Below, piece by piece: positions 16,623 through 25,889 of a stretch of DNA of 64,000 bases. Source of the stretch: Ferruginibacter sp. GTDB taxonomy: Bacteria > Bacteroidota > Bacteroidia > Chitinophagales > Chitinophagaceae. The notes beneath the pieces were generated by a model. The model was not told the origin of the DNA, did no database searches, and worked only from the letters and a program-made list of their open reading frames with translations. The first letter of the stretch is position 1. The number at the start of each line of letters is the position of its first letter. The position numbers and the translations under genes were made by a program. The stretch lies in NCBI GenBank assembly GCA_019638485.1, contig JAHBTP010000002.1, forward strand, positions 1 to 64,000, read 5' to 3'.

Positions 16623-17714
16623 ATGTCTAACAAACGTTATCTCGATTATATTTTTAGTCCACTGGGATTAAAACGCACTAAAAAAGTCTTGCATGTTAAC
16701 CCAACAATCAGGCCTGTAGGGTTGGATAATGTTCCTGTAGAAATAACGGTTCATGAATATAACAACACCTCGCTTGAAGTGGTTAAATTAAATAGGATAG
16801 AAGATTGCTTCCAATTCCTTCATTCACCAACCATTTCATGGATTAATATAGGAGGATTACGAAAAGAAGATGTAGAAAACGTGTGTTCGCATTTTGGTGT
16901 TCATCCTCTTATTAGCGAGGATATCCTTAGTGTTGGTCAAAGACCAAAAATGGATGAAATTAATGGTTTGGTCTTTTGCCTAATGACGATGCTATCATTT
17001 AACGAGGATCATGGAACTGTAGAAACAGAACAAATTAGTATCGTGTTGGGAAAAACCTTTGTTCTCAGCTTTCAACAAATTCCGGGTAAGGATGTTTTTA
17101 AATCCTTACGCGATAAGTTAAAAATCAATTCAAGCAAGATTAGGCAAAGCGGAGCTGATTTCTTATTCTATTCTCTTATTGATGCTATGGTGGATTATTA
17201 TTTTGTGGTAATGGAAAAACTTGGGGAGCGTATTGAGGTGCTGGAGGAACAAATTATCCGATATGCAAATAACAAAAGCCTCGCACACATTAATATGATT
17301 AGAAAAGAAATGATCTTACTTAAAAGAAATATTACTCCGGCTAGAGAGGTTGTGGGTGGTTTGTTAAGAAGCGATAATGAATTGATAGAGGAGAAAACCG
17401 AAAAATATTTTAAAGATGTTTATGATCACGTAATTCAAGCAAATGACCTTGCTGAAAACTATCGGGATATGATGCTTAACCTGCAGGATCTTTATTTAAG
17501 TAATGTAAACCTAAGGCTAAATGAAGTAATGAAGGTAATGGCTATTGTAACCTGTCTGCTTGCTCCCGCAACGGTTATTGGTGGGATTTTTGGAATGAAC
17601 TTCGATAAAATACCTCTGCTTCATAATCAATGGGGTTTCTTTATCTCTGTAGCAGTAATGCTTATTGTTCCGGTTTTTATGATTGTAATTTTTAAAAAAC
17701 GTGGGTGGTTCTAA
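16623..17714 (+). CDS. corA: CorA-type magnesium/cobalt transporter
   Basis: 363 residues, inner membrane, moves Mg2+ and other divalent cations. A large N-terminal cytoplasmic domain rich in charged helices (about 1-295) is followed by two C-terminal membrane helices. The signature GMN (324-326) sits at the end of the first helix in GGIFGMNF, and the short basic tail KKRGWF is typical. A near-match -7 box (TAGCTTTA, 16606-16613) lies just upstream of the ATG. It stands alone and ends at a terminator shared with ppiD. Confidence 0.93.
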   Translation: MSNKRYLDYIFSPLGLKRTKKVLHVNPTIRPVGLDNVPVEITVHEYNNTSLEVVKLNRIEDCFQFLHSPTISWINIGGLRKEDVENVCSHFGVHPLISEDILSVGQRPKMDEINGLVFCLMTMLSFNEDHGTVETEQISIVLGKTFVLSFQQIPGKDVFKSLRDKLKINSSKIRQSGADFLFYSLIDAMVDYYFVVMEKLGERIEVLEEQIIRYANNKSLAHINMIRKEMILLKRNITPAREVVGGLLRSDNELIEEKTEKYFKDVYDHVIQANDLAENYRDMMLNLQDLYLSNVNLRLNEVMKVMAIVTCLLAPATVIGGIFGMNFDKIPLLHNQWGFFISVAVMLIVPVFMIVIFKKRGWF

Positions 17715-17733
17715 CCTTCCTGTTCAGACATAA

Positions 17734-17759
17734 AAAAAGCACCGGTATGGGTGCTTTTT
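17734..17759. terminator. Bidirectional terminator between corA and ppiD
   Basis: A perfect ten-base-pair stem, AAAAAGCACC (17734-17743) with GGTGCTTTTT (17750-17759), has a six-base loop and A/T tracts on both sides. It sits between two convergent genes and can serve both. Confidence 0.88.
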
Positions 17760-17778
17760 AAAATCTATTATACCGATA

Positions 17779-19905
17779 TTAAAAATGTTGATTTCTGTTG
17801 TCCGAAATCTTCGCTTGCTTGCGAAGGCCTTCATACCAGTTTCCGGATTGTGTGCGCAGCGTTTGCATCTTGCTGTTCATTCGCTGTGCTTCTTCTTCCG
17901 AAGTTGCCGGGTTTTTTTCCTGAATACTGTTTGTTTTAACTACAAATACTCCGGTTGTTCCTCCAAATGCCGGTGAAAGTTTTGATTGGTACTCTTTATT
18001 AAACGCCGCTCCTATTACTTTCGGCTCAACACCCACACCGTTTATAAAAAGAGATTGGAAGGTTATTGTTGAGTCTGCTCCGGCTTCCATAACGGTTTTA
18101 TTAGAAGCACTTGCTGCAGCCTCTAAGGTTGGAGTGGCTCCCATTTTTTTAATAATTATTTCTGTTTTCTTTTCCTTTAATAAAATAGGCTCCACAGCTA
18201 TGCGGGCTATTGAGGCGTCTTGAACACCCTCATTGTATGCCTTGTTAATTGTTGCTACAACAAAATTATCACCAATACTAAAGGGCTCGCTTACCGCACC
18301 GGGTTTATTTTCATTTATCCACCTTACCAGGGAGCGTGCGTCTTGTAGCTCACCAATACTATAATCGCTTTCCTTAATAACATTAGGTACGTCAATCATT
18401 GATAAGCCGTTTTTGGCAGCATATTCTGCTAAATTTTTCGCACCACCTTGCAATGAAGAAGCTTTGGTAGCGTTTATACTTGAAGTGTTAATTGTTGCAT
18501 CGCTGGGCAAAATATCCTTCGCCATTACCGCAATTTTATATGCCGGTTTAAAATCCTTTTGTGTGGTTACTTCTATTACATGATATCCAAACTGTGTCTT
18601 TACCACACCGCGTGAACTCACCGGATTGTTAAAGGTAAATTCCTGAAATTCGGGAACCATCATACCATAAGCATACATTCCCAAATCTCCACCATTATCC
18701 TTGCTCCCGTCTGAAGAAAATGTTTGTGCTAATTGAGCAAAGTCGCTTCCTGTATTAATAGCAAGCAACAAGCTATCAGCTAATTTTTTTGCTGTTGCAT
18801 CATCTCTTATTTCCTGGCCGGTTTGACGGTCTGTAAGCGGAATTAATATATGACGGGCACGAACACTATCTGGCAACATCTTTGTCCCTATCAAACGAGC
18901 TATGGCATATTTTCCATTCTCAAGAAACGGACCATATACTGCGCCGTTGTGCATTACAATTTCTTCTACAGGCAAAGCCCCGTATGCAGATCGTGGCTTA
19001 AACTCGTCCTGATATTCTTCTGTTGAAGAGTTGCTTAATAAAAAGGCGTTCACATTGGTATCTGCGGCAAATTCCGGTATTAATGCGGTTAACATATTCA
19101 TCGTACTCGCACTATCTGCATTGCTTGGCAATTGGCTAAATGTTACATACGAAATTGTTTTCCCCTTTTCCAGCTCATACTGCTCCTTGTGCTTGTTCAC
19201 ATAATTATTTATCTCCTCATCTGTAACTTTAATTGTACTGTCTGCTATCTCAATAAAAGGAACCGTTACATAACTAAATTGAGCAAAACTGCCATTGTTC
19301 GCTTTGTCTTGTTTTTTCATCCACTCCGGATAATATACACTGGCGTTGATTAACCCGGAATATTTAGCTACTAATGTGGTGAGTTTTAGGGGGTTTATTA
19401 CCTGTTGCTCTATATTTGTCTTTTGCTCACCTTTAAATTTCTTGATATTGTTTAATGCTTTTTGCGCTTCAGCCAAATTAAGTTTTCCGGTTACAGGATC
19501 CCTTAATGCCTGTTCTTGCAACAAAGGATTATTGGGTTCGTTACTTAATAATATATAGGATAATTCTTTTGGCGTAAACTCGATGTTAAGTTTCTTAATT
19601 TCATCACCAAAAATCCGCTCGGCAATAGCCTGATTCCATACCTCATCACGAATCTGGTATGTTCTTATACCGGTAACAGATTGGCCGGTTCTCTGCTGCT
19701 CCATCTGTTCTGCTATCCTAACCTTGGTATTGAATTCGTTTATTTCAATTTTTTCGCCATTCACCTTTCCTACGGCGGTAGAAAAAGAACTGAATAAACC
19801 CTGGCCCCTGTTGGCATCCATCAAAATAAACCCGATAAGGCTTAGGGCGATTACTACAATTGTAATTGCAGCTCCTTTCTCACGAATAGACTGAATTATT
19901 TGCAT
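17779..19905 (-). CDS. ppiD: Membrane-anchored periplasmic peptidyl-prolyl isomerase, PpiD/SurA-N type
   Basis: 708 residues. One membrane helix (about 12-29) anchors the protein, and the rest faces the periplasm. A SurA-N-like chaperone segment (about 36-230) precedes a parvulin-type PpiC domain (about 348-450: RARHILIP ... GSDFAQLAQTFSSDGSKDNGGDLG ... QFGYHVIEV). A long helical C-terminal part follows. It should help newly exported outer-membrane proteins fold. The gene diverges from nadA across the candidate replication origin. Confidence 0.92.
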   Translation of the reverse strand: MQIIQSIREKGAAITIVVIALSLIGFILMDANRGQGLFSSFSTAVGKVNGEKIEINEFNTKVRIAEQMEQQRTGQSVTGIRTYQIRDEVWNQAIAERIFGDEIKKLNIEFTPKELSYILLSNEPNNPLLQEQALRDPVTGKLNLAEAQKALNNIKKFKGEQKTNIEQQVINPLKLTTLVAKYSGLINASVYYPEWMKKQDKANNGSFAQFSYVTVPFIEIADSTIKVTDEEINNYVNKHKEQYELEKGKTISYVTFSQLPSNADSASTMNMLTALIPEFAADTNVNAFLLSNSSTEEYQDEFKPRSAYGALPVEEIVMHNGAVYGPFLENGKYAIARLIGTKMLPDSVRARHILIPLTDRQTGQEIRDDATAKKLADSLLLAINTGSDFAQLAQTFSSDGSKDNGGDLGMYAYGMMVPEFQEFTFNNPVSSRGVVKTQFGYHVIEVTTQKDFKPAYKIAVMAKDILPSDATINTSSINATKASSLQGGAKNLAEYAAKNGLSMIDVPNVIKESDYSIGELQDARSLVRWINENKPGAVSEPFSIGDNFVVATINKAYNEGVQDASIARIAVEPILLKEKKTEIIIKKMGATPTLEAAASASNKTVMEAGADSTITFQSLFINGVGVEPKVIGAAFNKEYQSKLSPAFGGTTGVFVVKTNSIQEKNPATSEEEAQRMNSKMQTLRTQSGNWYEGLRKQAKISDNRNQHF

Positions 19906-19959
19906 TTTAAGGTATAGTTAGTTTTTAGGACGGCAAAAATAGGGTAAAAACGTATATCA

Positions 19960-20545
19960 ACAAATTGTGGATAACCGCTAAAATTAAAGCAGCACACAGC
20001 TTTTGACTATGAAAATCGCTTTTTTTATCTTTTTTAACCCTCTTTTTTGAAAAAATTATCCTCCATATATAGTATCTACTTATAAAATAAAGCATCTTTT
20101 ATAAATAAAATCCACAGTAGCAATAAAACTAATTTTTATACCCCTCTCTTAAATATTATTATCCCTTTTAAAAAAATATCTACCTAAAATATATTCCACA
20201 TAAACAAAGTGAATAAAAAATAAAAGTGTGGATAAGGCTTGTTTTTAAATTTTAAAAACAAGGATAGAATGTTTATAAATAACAACTTCAATTTTTAAAA
20301 AAAATAAGATTCCTATTTTTAAGACTTTATCCTGATTTAATCCACCGTCTTTTTTTAAAAAATTAAAAAAAATTATCCTACTCATAATTTATTAACGCAT
20401 GTTAGTTTTCTTTTAAAAATATATTAAGGATGAGTACAGGTAATTAATATAAACTTAAAATAAATGTTTAATAACCGTGAATAAGCTGTGGACAAACTAA
20501 AGTGTTTAATTTTACAACTATAAATAATAATTTCTTTCCACAAAT
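19960..20545. other. Candidate chromosomal replication origin (oriC)
   Basis: The extremely AT-rich gene-free stretch 19906-20600 contains clustered DnaA-box sequences. Two are perfect TTATCCACA on the minus strand (TGTGGATAA, 19966-19974 and 20227-20235), and one differs by a single base (TGTGGACAA, 20487-20495). Looser forms are TTATCCTCC (20056-20064), AAATCCACA (20108-20116), TATTCCACA (20192-20200) and further TTATCCT sites near 20327 and 20373. Long A/T runs at about 20290-20420 could be the unwinding element. Flanking genes diverge (ppiD minus, nadA plus), genes to the right are mostly plus-strand, and mnmG lies about 5 kb away. dnaA is not in the window, which does not exclude an origin in this phylum. 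Confidence 0.7.
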
Positions 20546-20550
20546 TAACA

Positions 20551-20569
20551 CTCCTAATAGTAATAGGAG
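20551..20569. promoter_or_regulatory. Inverted repeat upstream of nadA
   Basis: A perfect palindrome with arms CTCCTA and TAGGAG and a seven-base loop lies 31 bases before the nadA ATG. It could be an operator or leader hairpin controlling NAD synthesis, or part of the adjoining origin. No known regulator motif was recognised. Confidence 0.4.
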
Positions 20570-20600
20570 ATTATTAAAATAAATAGTATTATTAATTATT

Positions 20601-21611
20601 ATGCCAAATATTAACACACTAACCGACGAAGAACAACTTTTAAAACAAGGCTTCCTTGATGTAGAGGTTGATCCCACTATTGATATTTTTTCTGAAATAG
20701 AAAAAATTAAAAAAGAGAAAAATGCTATCGTACTTGCGCATTATTATCAAGAACCGGATATTCAGGATGTTGCTGATTTTATTGGTGATAGTTTAGGTTT
20801 AGCTCAACAAGCAGCAACAACAAGTGCGGATATGATTGTTTTTGCCGGTGTACATTTTATGGCTGAAACAGCAAAAATTTTAAACCCCCAAAAAAAAGTT
20901 GTTTTACCTGATTTAAATGCAGGTTGTTCTTTAGCTAGTTCTGCACCACCGGATTTATTTAAAAAATTTAAAGAGCAACACCCAAATCATGTTGTTATAA
21001 GTTATATAAATTGTACTGCAGAAGTAAAGGCGCTGAGTGATATTATTTGTACTTCAAGTAATGCCAAAGCTATTATTGATAGTGTACCTGCCGATAAAGA
21101 AATTATTTTTGCACCCGATAGAAATCTAGGTGCCTATCTTAAAAAAGTTACAGGTAGAGAAATGGTTTTATGGAACGGCGCTTGCCAGGTTCATGAATTA
21201 TTTAGCCTTGAAAAAATTACACATCTTAAAGAAAAACATCCGGAAGCTAAACTTATTGCTCATCCTGAGTGTGAAGAAGCAATTTTAAATATTGCCGATT
21301 TTGTGGGAAGTACATCCGGTTTATTGAAGTTTACAAAAAATGATAATAGTCAAAGTTTTATAGTGGCTACAGAACAGGGAATTTTACATAAGATGCAAAA
21401 CGCCAGCCCCGAGAAAACTTTTATACCTGCACCACCAGATAATTCTTGCGCATGTAACGAATGTCCATATATGAAACTGAATACACTCGAAAAACTTTAT
21501 TTGTGTATGAAATATGAAAAACCGGAAATTCTTATGGATGAAGAGTTACGGATAGCTGCAAAAAAGCCGATAGATAAAATGTTAGAGATTAGTGCTCGTT
21601 ATGGTCTATAA
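20601..21611 (+). CDS. nadA: Quinolinate synthase
   Basis: 336 residues, cytoplasmic. It condenses iminoaspartate with dihydroxyacetone phosphate to quinolinate in de novo NAD synthesis. The three-fold pseudo-symmetric NadA fold is evident from [19 protein letters not shown] (about 46-64), [10 protein letters not shown] and APDRNLG. [4Fe-4S] ligands are expected at Cys109 (DLNAGCSLA), Cys195 (GACQVHE) and Cys285 or Cys288 ([10 protein letters not shown]). Length is typical. nadD lies 2.3 kb downstream on the opposite strand, but no nadB or nadC is in the window. Confidence 0.96.
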   Translation: MPNINTLTDEEQLLKQGFLDVEVDPTIDIFSEIEKIKKEKNAIVLAHYYQEPDIQDVADFIGDSLGLAQQAATTSADMIVFAGVHFMAETAKILNPQKKVVLPDLNAGCSLASSAPPDLFKKFKEQHPNHVVISYINCTAEVKALSDIICTSSNAKAIIDSVPADKEIIFAPDRNLGAYLKKVTGREMVLWNGACQVHELFSLEKITHLKEKHPEAKLIAHPECEEAILNIADFVGSTSGLLKFTKNDNSQSFIVATEQGILHKMQNASPEKTFIPAPPDNSCACNECPYMKLNTLEKLYLCMKYEKPEILMDEELRIAAKKPIDKMLEISARYGL

Positions 21612-21669
21612 AAAATCAACAATTTTTAACTATATTTATCCTCCCTTTTTATTTTAAATTTTATTTGTA

Positions 21670-22611
21670 ATGGCTATTCCGATAGTAGATTTAGCCCTAT
21701 TTATTCGAGGTGATATAAAACAACAAACATCATTTGTAAAACAATTAGGTTTAGCCTTTGAAGAGGTGGGTTTTGTTGCTGTAAAAAATCATGGTATTTC
21801 ACAAGATTTAATAGCTGACCTATACAAATTTGTACAACAGTTTTTTTCCTTACCAATAGCACAAAAGAGGAGTTATGAAGACTCTGTTTTAGCTGGTCAA
21901 CGTGGTTATACAAGTTTTGGTAAGGAGCACGCAAAGGGAAGTAACGAACCAGATTTGAAGGAATTTTATCAATATGGCCAATCTCCTGATGGTGATTATA
22001 AAACAGAAGAATACCCACCCAATATCCTGGTATCACAAATACCGGGTTTTAATATCACCTTTGAAAAGGCATACCGAGCTTTTGAGCAATCCGGTAAAAC
22101 ATTACTTCAAGCTATTGCCTTGTATTTGAATTTGGATGAACATTATTTTGATGAGTTTATACATAATGGAAACTCCATCCTCCGCGCTATCCATTATCCA
22201 CCTATTACTACTGAACCCCAAAGCGCAATTCGTGCTGAACAACATGAAGATATTAATTTAATAACCTTATTGGTGGGTGCTTCTGCAGATGGATTACAAG
22301 TATTAACAAAACAAAACGAATGGTTAGCTGTTAAGTCGCTGTCCGATCAAATCGTGGTAAATGTTGGTGATATGCTCCAAAGGCTTACCAATAATAAATT
22401 GCGGAGCACTACTCATCGGGTAGTTAATCCTCCGCGAGAGATGTGGCATACCAGCCGTTTTTCCATTCCTTTTTTTATGCACCCCAAAAGCAGCATGAAT
22501 CTACATTGTTTAACCAGTTGTATTGATGAAAAGCACCCTAAGGTTTATGAAGACGCTACAGCTGGAGAATATTTGGATGAACGATTACGTGAAATTGGTT
22601 TGAAGAAGTAA
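21670..22611 (+). CDS. Isopenicillin N synthase-like 2-oxoglutarate/Fe(II) dioxygenase
   Basis: 313 residues. An N-terminal DIOX_N domain (about 3-115; IPIVDLA..., VGFVAVKNHGI) precedes a double-stranded beta-helix domain. Iron ligands are His192 and Asp194 (QHEDINLITLL) plus His249 (STTHRVVNP), and Arg263/Ser265 (RFSIPFF) fit the 2-oxoglutarate clamp. These enzymes oxidise small molecules, but the substrate is unknown. The gene may be read with chrA, which begins 12 bases after its stop. Confidence 0.88.
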   Translation: MAIPIVDLALFIRGDIKQQTSFVKQLGLAFEEVGFVAVKNHGISQDLIADLYKFVQQFFSLPIAQKRSYEDSVLAGQRGYTSFGKEHAKGSNEPDLKEFYQYGQSPDGDYKTEEYPPNILVSQIPGFNITFEKAYRAFEQSGKTLLQAIALYLNLDEHYFDEFIHNGNSILRAIHYPPITTEPQSAIRAEQHEDINLITLLVGASADGLQVLTKQNEWLAVKSLSDQIVVNVGDMLQRLTNNKLRSTTHRVVNPPREMWHTSRFSIPFFMHPKSSMNLHCLTSCIDEKHPKVYEDATAGEYLDERLREIGLKK

Positions 22612-22623
22612 TTTTATGCAGCA

Positions 22624-23874
22624 TTGACTCTGCTTCGACATATCCATTTTTTAAAATCAGTGTTGCTATACAGCCTCACTGCCTTTGGTGGCCCACAGGG
22701 CCACATGGGTATGATGTTTAAAACCTTTGTAAAAAAGAGACCATACGTTACCGAAGAAGAATTAGTTGAGTATAATAGCTTTTGTCAATTACTTCCCGGC
22801 GCGTCATCCACCCAAACAGTTACCCTGATTGGTTATAAACGAGGCGGTGTTTTGCTTGCTGTACTTACCCTTATTATTTGGATTTTGCCCGCTTCTATTA
22901 TCATGGGAGCTTTGTCTTTTTTGGTAACAGGAAACGATGCTAATCGAACAGGGCATTTGTTTACCTATATCCAACCCATGGCTATTGGGTTTTTGGTTTA
23001 TGCTTGTGTACAAGCATATAAGGTTTCAATCAGAAACACCATAACACTGGTGATAATGGTGATTAGTATGGGACTTACCTTTTTGTTTTTCAAACAACCG
23101 TTCGTATTTCCTGCATTGATAGTACTGGGTGGAGTTATTACTAATTTTAGCAACCATCGTATTCCTGAAAAGGAGGTTATAAAGCCTCGACACATTAAAT
23201 GGATGAATATTTTTTTCTTTTTGGCTATTTTTGCGGTTGCTGGCGTTTTAAGCGAAATGGCACGAAAGCAAAATTGGGAACACCGTAAAGTATATAATGT
23301 TTTTGAAAACTTTTATCGCTTTGGTAGCTTTGTTTTTGGTGGCGGCGATGTTCTCTTACCCATGATGCTTGATCAATATGTAGCCAGACCGCAATCCCCA
23401 AAAGTTTTGGAAAAAAACCCACATGCGATTCAACTTACTAAGGAGGATATTTTAACTGGTTTTGGAATGGTACGGGCTATTCCAGGCCCGGTTTTTTCCG
23501 TTTCTTCTTATACAGGTGGCCTTATTATGCGTGATGAGGGAAAAAAAATGCAGTTTTGGGGTTGTTTAGTCGGGTCGATTGGTATTTTTTTACCCAGCGC
23601 ATTATTGGTACTTTTCTTTTTCCCGGTTTGGCAAAATCTTAAAAAATATGTAGTGGTTTTTCGGGCACTTGAAGGAATTAATGCTGTTGTTGTTGGGTTT
23701 ATGTTTGCCGGAGGCCTCTTTTTATTGCAACGAATGCCTTCACAACAACCCACTCATGTTTTAATAGCAGAAACCGGTGTTATTTTTGGCACTTTCTTAT
23801 TATTAAAATATACCCGCATTCCGGCTCCGGTAATTGTAATATGCTGCCTTTTGATTGGTGTTTTTGTCAAATAA
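22624..23874 (+). CDS. chrA: Chromate transporter family (CHR) membrane protein
   Basis: 416 residues, inner membrane, with two homologous CHR halves. Each has the family signature: [11 protein letters not shown] near residue 22 with PGASSTQ near 58, and [11 protein letters not shown] with [13 protein letters not shown] in the second half. About 10-12 membrane helices are expected. Family members export chromate or related oxyanions, and many have no proven substrate. The start is TTG at 22624, because no in-frame ATG lies between the preceding stop (22609-22611) and the conserved N-terminus. It converges with nadD, two bases apart. Confidence 0.9.
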   Translation: MTLLRHIHFLKSVLLYSLTAFGGPQGHMGMMFKTFVKKRPYVTEEELVEYNSFCQLLPGASSTQTVTLIGYKRGGVLLAVLTLIIWILPASIIMGALSFLVTGNDANRTGHLFTYIQPMAIGFLVYACVQAYKVSIRNTITLVIMVISMGLTFLFFKQPFVFPALIVLGGVITNFSNHRIPEKEVIKPRHIKWMNIFFFLAIFAVAGVLSEMARKQNWEHRKVYNVFENFYRFGSFVFGGGDVLLPMMLDQYVARPQSPKVLEKNPHAIQLTKEDILTGFGMVRAIPGPVFSVSSYTGGLIMRDEGKKMQFWGCLVGSIGIFLPSALLVLFFFPVWQNLKKYVVVFRALEGINAVVVGFMFAGGLFLLQRMPSQQPTHVLIAETGVIFGTFLLLKYTRIPAPVIVICCLLIGVFVK

Positions 23875-23876
23875 AA

Positions 23877-24446
23877 TTAGTGGTAATAACGATTTTGTAT
23901 AATTTCATCCATTACTCGTTGAGGTACTAAATATCTAATAGACTTACCCTGTTTTATTAACTCGCGGATGTGTGTTGATGAAATTTGTAACAATGGTGCT
24001 TTTTCCAAAACCGTTATTTGGTTGTTTGGTGCGTTTATTTCAAATCCGGGGCGTTTATAAATAACTATTCCGTGATTTTTTAAAATAACTTCCGGATTTT
24101 TCCACCGATGAAAATTTTGGTAAGCATCCGATCCCATAATAACTGAAAATTGATGCTGCGGATATTGTTCTCGCAAATACGCCAGGGTATCTACTGTATA
24201 AGAGGGGCGGGGTTGGTGGAATTCTATATTAGACGCTTTTAATGAAGGCTCTCCCTGTATTGCTTCTTGCACCATAAAATACCTGTGGTGCTCGTTGAGT
24301 AAAGATGCAGATGGCTTTAAAGGGTTTTGTGGGGTAACAACAAACCAAACTTCCTTTAATGGGGTGCTTTGCTGTACAAACATTGCAATTATTAGATGGC
24401 CGTGGTGTATGGGGTTGAATGAACCAAAGTATAATCCTATTTCCAT
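23877..24446 (-). CDS. nadD: Nicotinate-nucleotide adenylyltransferase
   Basis: 189 residues, cytoplasmic, transfers AMP from ATP to nicotinate mononucleotide. The nucleotidyltransferase motif GSFNPIHHGH is at residues 8-17 and the C-terminal ISSTHIR motif near 155-161. WFVVTPQNPLK and the SVIMGSDAY segment are typical. It starts nine bases after the FeoA-like gene stop, so the two probably share the promoter at 24696-24703. Confidence 0.95.
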   Translation of the reverse strand: MEIGLYFGSFNPIHHGHLIIAMFVQQSTPLKEVWFVVTPQNPLKPSASLLNEHHRYFMVQEAIQGEPSLKASNIEFHQPRPSYTVDTLAYLREQYPQHQFSVIMGSDAYQNFHRWKNPEVILKNHGIVIYKRPGFEINAPNNQITVLEKAPLLQISSTHIRELIKQGKSIRYLVPQRVMDEIIQNRYYH

Positions 24447-24455
24447 GTCCGGTTA

Positions 24456-24680
24456 TTAACACTCTTCAACCAACACGTGGTCGGCTTCATTAAGTCGTAA
24501 ACTAAGTTGATACCCAGCAACTGAAATAGATATTGGATCTCCTAATGGGGCAATTTGATCAACGGTAACCTTTTCCCCCGGAACGCAACCCATTTCCATT
24601 AGTTTTAAAAAAAGCTCATCATTGTTGAACGCTTTAATTATAACTGTACTGCGCACCTTTATTTCTGATAACTTTTTCAT
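24456..24680 (-). CDS. feoA: FeoA-domain protein
   Basis: 74 residues from the ATG at 24680; the frame extends back to 24698, but that would include the promoter box. The small SH3-like FeoA fold is visible: L.EI..RSTVIIKAF, LMEMGCVPGEKVTVDQIAPLGDPISISVAGYQLSLR and a final DHVLVEE. FeoA proteins assist the FeoB ferrous-iron transporter, but no feoB is adjacent and its pairing with nadD here is unexplained. It is the first gene of a likely two-gene unit with nadD. Confidence 0.85.
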   Translation of the reverse strand: MKKLSEIKVRSTVIIKAFNNDELFLKLMEMGCVPGEKVTVDQIAPLGDPISISVAGYQLSLRLNEADHVLVEEC

Positions 24681-24695
24681 AAATGGGTTAAATAA

Positions 24696-24703
24696 CAAAG
24701 GTA
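24696..24703 (-). promoter_or_regulatory. -7 box of the feoA-nadD unit
   Basis: On the minus strand the sequence reads TACCTTTG, a perfect TAnnTTTG match ending 15 bases before the ATG at 24680. Confidence 0.6.
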
Positions 24704-24740
24704 TCTCTAAAATTTGTTTTATAAATTCGATTTTTAAATT

Positions 24741-25157
24741 ATGATTGAATTTAACTTTCTTAAAAAAGTCAACTTACGAAATCGAAAAAAGTTTCGTTTT
24801 TTTTTACAACAAGTGTGCAAAAGAGAGGGGTTCTCTCTCCAAAACCTAAGCATTGTCTTTTGCTCAGATGAAGCCCTTTTAAAAATTAACCGCCAACACC
24901 TCGGTCACGATTTTTATACCGACATTATTACGTTTGATTATTCCACAAAAAAGGAGGATATTTTTGGCGAACTGCTCATTAGCGTGGATAGGGTTTTTGA
25001 AAATGCAAAACAATTCTCAACCACAAAAGAAAGAGAACTCCATCGGGTCATTTTTCATGGGCTATTACACCTTTTCGGATATAAAGACAAAACACCCAAA
25101 GACAAGACCCAAATGCGCCAAAAAGAAGAACAATACCTAAAGAGTTACTTTAAATAG
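24741..25157 (+). CDS. ybeY: Endoribonuclease YbeY (rRNA maturation factor)
   Basis: 138 residues. Metal-dependent RNase acting in 16S rRNA 3'-end maturation and ribosome quality control. The core HGLLHLFGYKD is at residues 106-116. The usual third metal-binding His (family pattern HGxLHLxGYxH) is Asp116 here, a form I recall in other Bacteroidota. GHDFYTDIITFDY and GELLIS are also typical. It is divergent from feoA and upstream of the duplicated promoter region. Confidence 0.94.
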   Translation: MIEFNFLKKVNLRNRKKFRFFLQQVCKREGFSLQNLSIVFCSDEALLKINRQHLGHDFYTDIITFDYSTKKEDIFGELLISVDRVFENAKQFSTTKERELHRVIFHGLLHLFGYKDKTPKDKTQMRQKEEQYLKSYFK

Positions 25158-25256
25158 TTCCACGTAACACGGTTTCAAACAGAAACACGTTAATTTGATT
25201 TATGCCGCATTAAAAAGTTTCACGTAACACAGTTTCAAACAGAAACCTTATATTTG
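25156..25256 (+). promoter_or_regulatory. Duplicated promoter with palindromic operator-like sites
   Basis: Two 31-base copies (25156-25186 and 25216-25246) start 60 bases apart and differ at two positions. Each carries CACGTAACAC and the palindrome GTTTC-AAACA-GAAAC. Two to three bases after each copy lies a -7-like box: TTAATTTG (25190-25197, one mismatch) and TATATTTG (25249-25256, perfect). The second box ends seven bases before the next ATG. The layout suggests a repressor or activator site built into a duplicated promoter. Confidence 0.6.
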
Positions 25257-25263
25257 CGCCAGA

Positions 25264-25842
25264 ATGGAGCAACCCTCATATCTATCAGAAATAAAACAAC
25301 AGCGAGAAAAGAAAAAATGGCAAATCGCACTTAGGAGGTATGTCATTGAAAAACAACTATCTACACATTATGCTCCGTATTTTGGGCTAAATATCAATAA
25401 TTTTAAAAAATGGATTGCTATCCAGTTTAATGAAGAACAAAACTGGGAAAGTTTTGGAAAAAACTGGCAACTCGAAAATGTTTTATCTACCCGGTATTTT
25501 AACCTCTTCGATGAATCCGATAATAAACTGTGTTGGAATTTTATAAATATAAGGGTTGAACGAACAGCCGGAGGAGAGGGAATCATAAGCCCTTGGCATT
25601 ATTTTTCAAACCTATTCAATAAAACCAAACTCCAACAGTGTAAAAAAATGTTGGAAAAAATTGAAAGGATAGCATCAGAAGATAATACCCTTTTACCAAG
25701 AATAAACTTTTTAGAAAAAGAAAGGACAACAATAGAACTCCTGGCTTCGTTTTCAACTGAAGATTTTTTAAGAATCAACAAAGGAGAAACTATTGAAAAC
25801 ATCGTTCTGGAAAAAGAAATAGTTAAAAAATTCGGAGCATAA
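25264..25842 (+). CDS. Uncharacterised protein with a degenerate HNH-like segment
   Basis: 192 residues, no assigned family. Residues 48-96 (FKKWIAIQFN, W61-ESFG, W68, then YFNLFDESDNKLCWNFINI) follow the spacing of phage-type HNH domains, where W.N.G.W..DHI.P...F.L......CFHY.NLQPL is usual. At the catalytic Asp-His the protein has Glu71-Asn72, while Asn95 is kept, so nuclease activity seems lost. The C-terminal half is helical and charged. Its promoter is the duplicated site upstream, and the leader is almost absent. mnmG follows 47 bases after its stop, with its own promoter box. Confidence 0.75.
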   Translation: MEQPSYLSEIKQQREKKKWQIALRRYVIEKQLSTHYAPYFGLNINNFKKWIAIQFNEEQNWESFGKNWQLENVLSTRYFNLFDESDNKLCWNFINIRVERTAGGEGIISPWHYFSNLFNKTKLQQCKKMLEKIERIASEDNTLLPRINFLEKERTTIELLASFSTEDFLRINKGETIENIVLEKEIVKKFGA

Positions 25843-25876
25843 ACAAATGTCGCTTCCGTTGCCTATTGAATAGAAT

Positions 25877-25884
25877 TACCTTTG
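25877..25884 (+). promoter_or_regulatory. -7 box of mnmG
   Basis: TACCTTTG, a perfect TAnnTTTG match, ends five bases before the mnmG ATG, giving a nearly leaderless transcript. It also argues against the TTG start at 25866. Confidence 0.55.
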
Positions 25885-25889
25885 CCATT

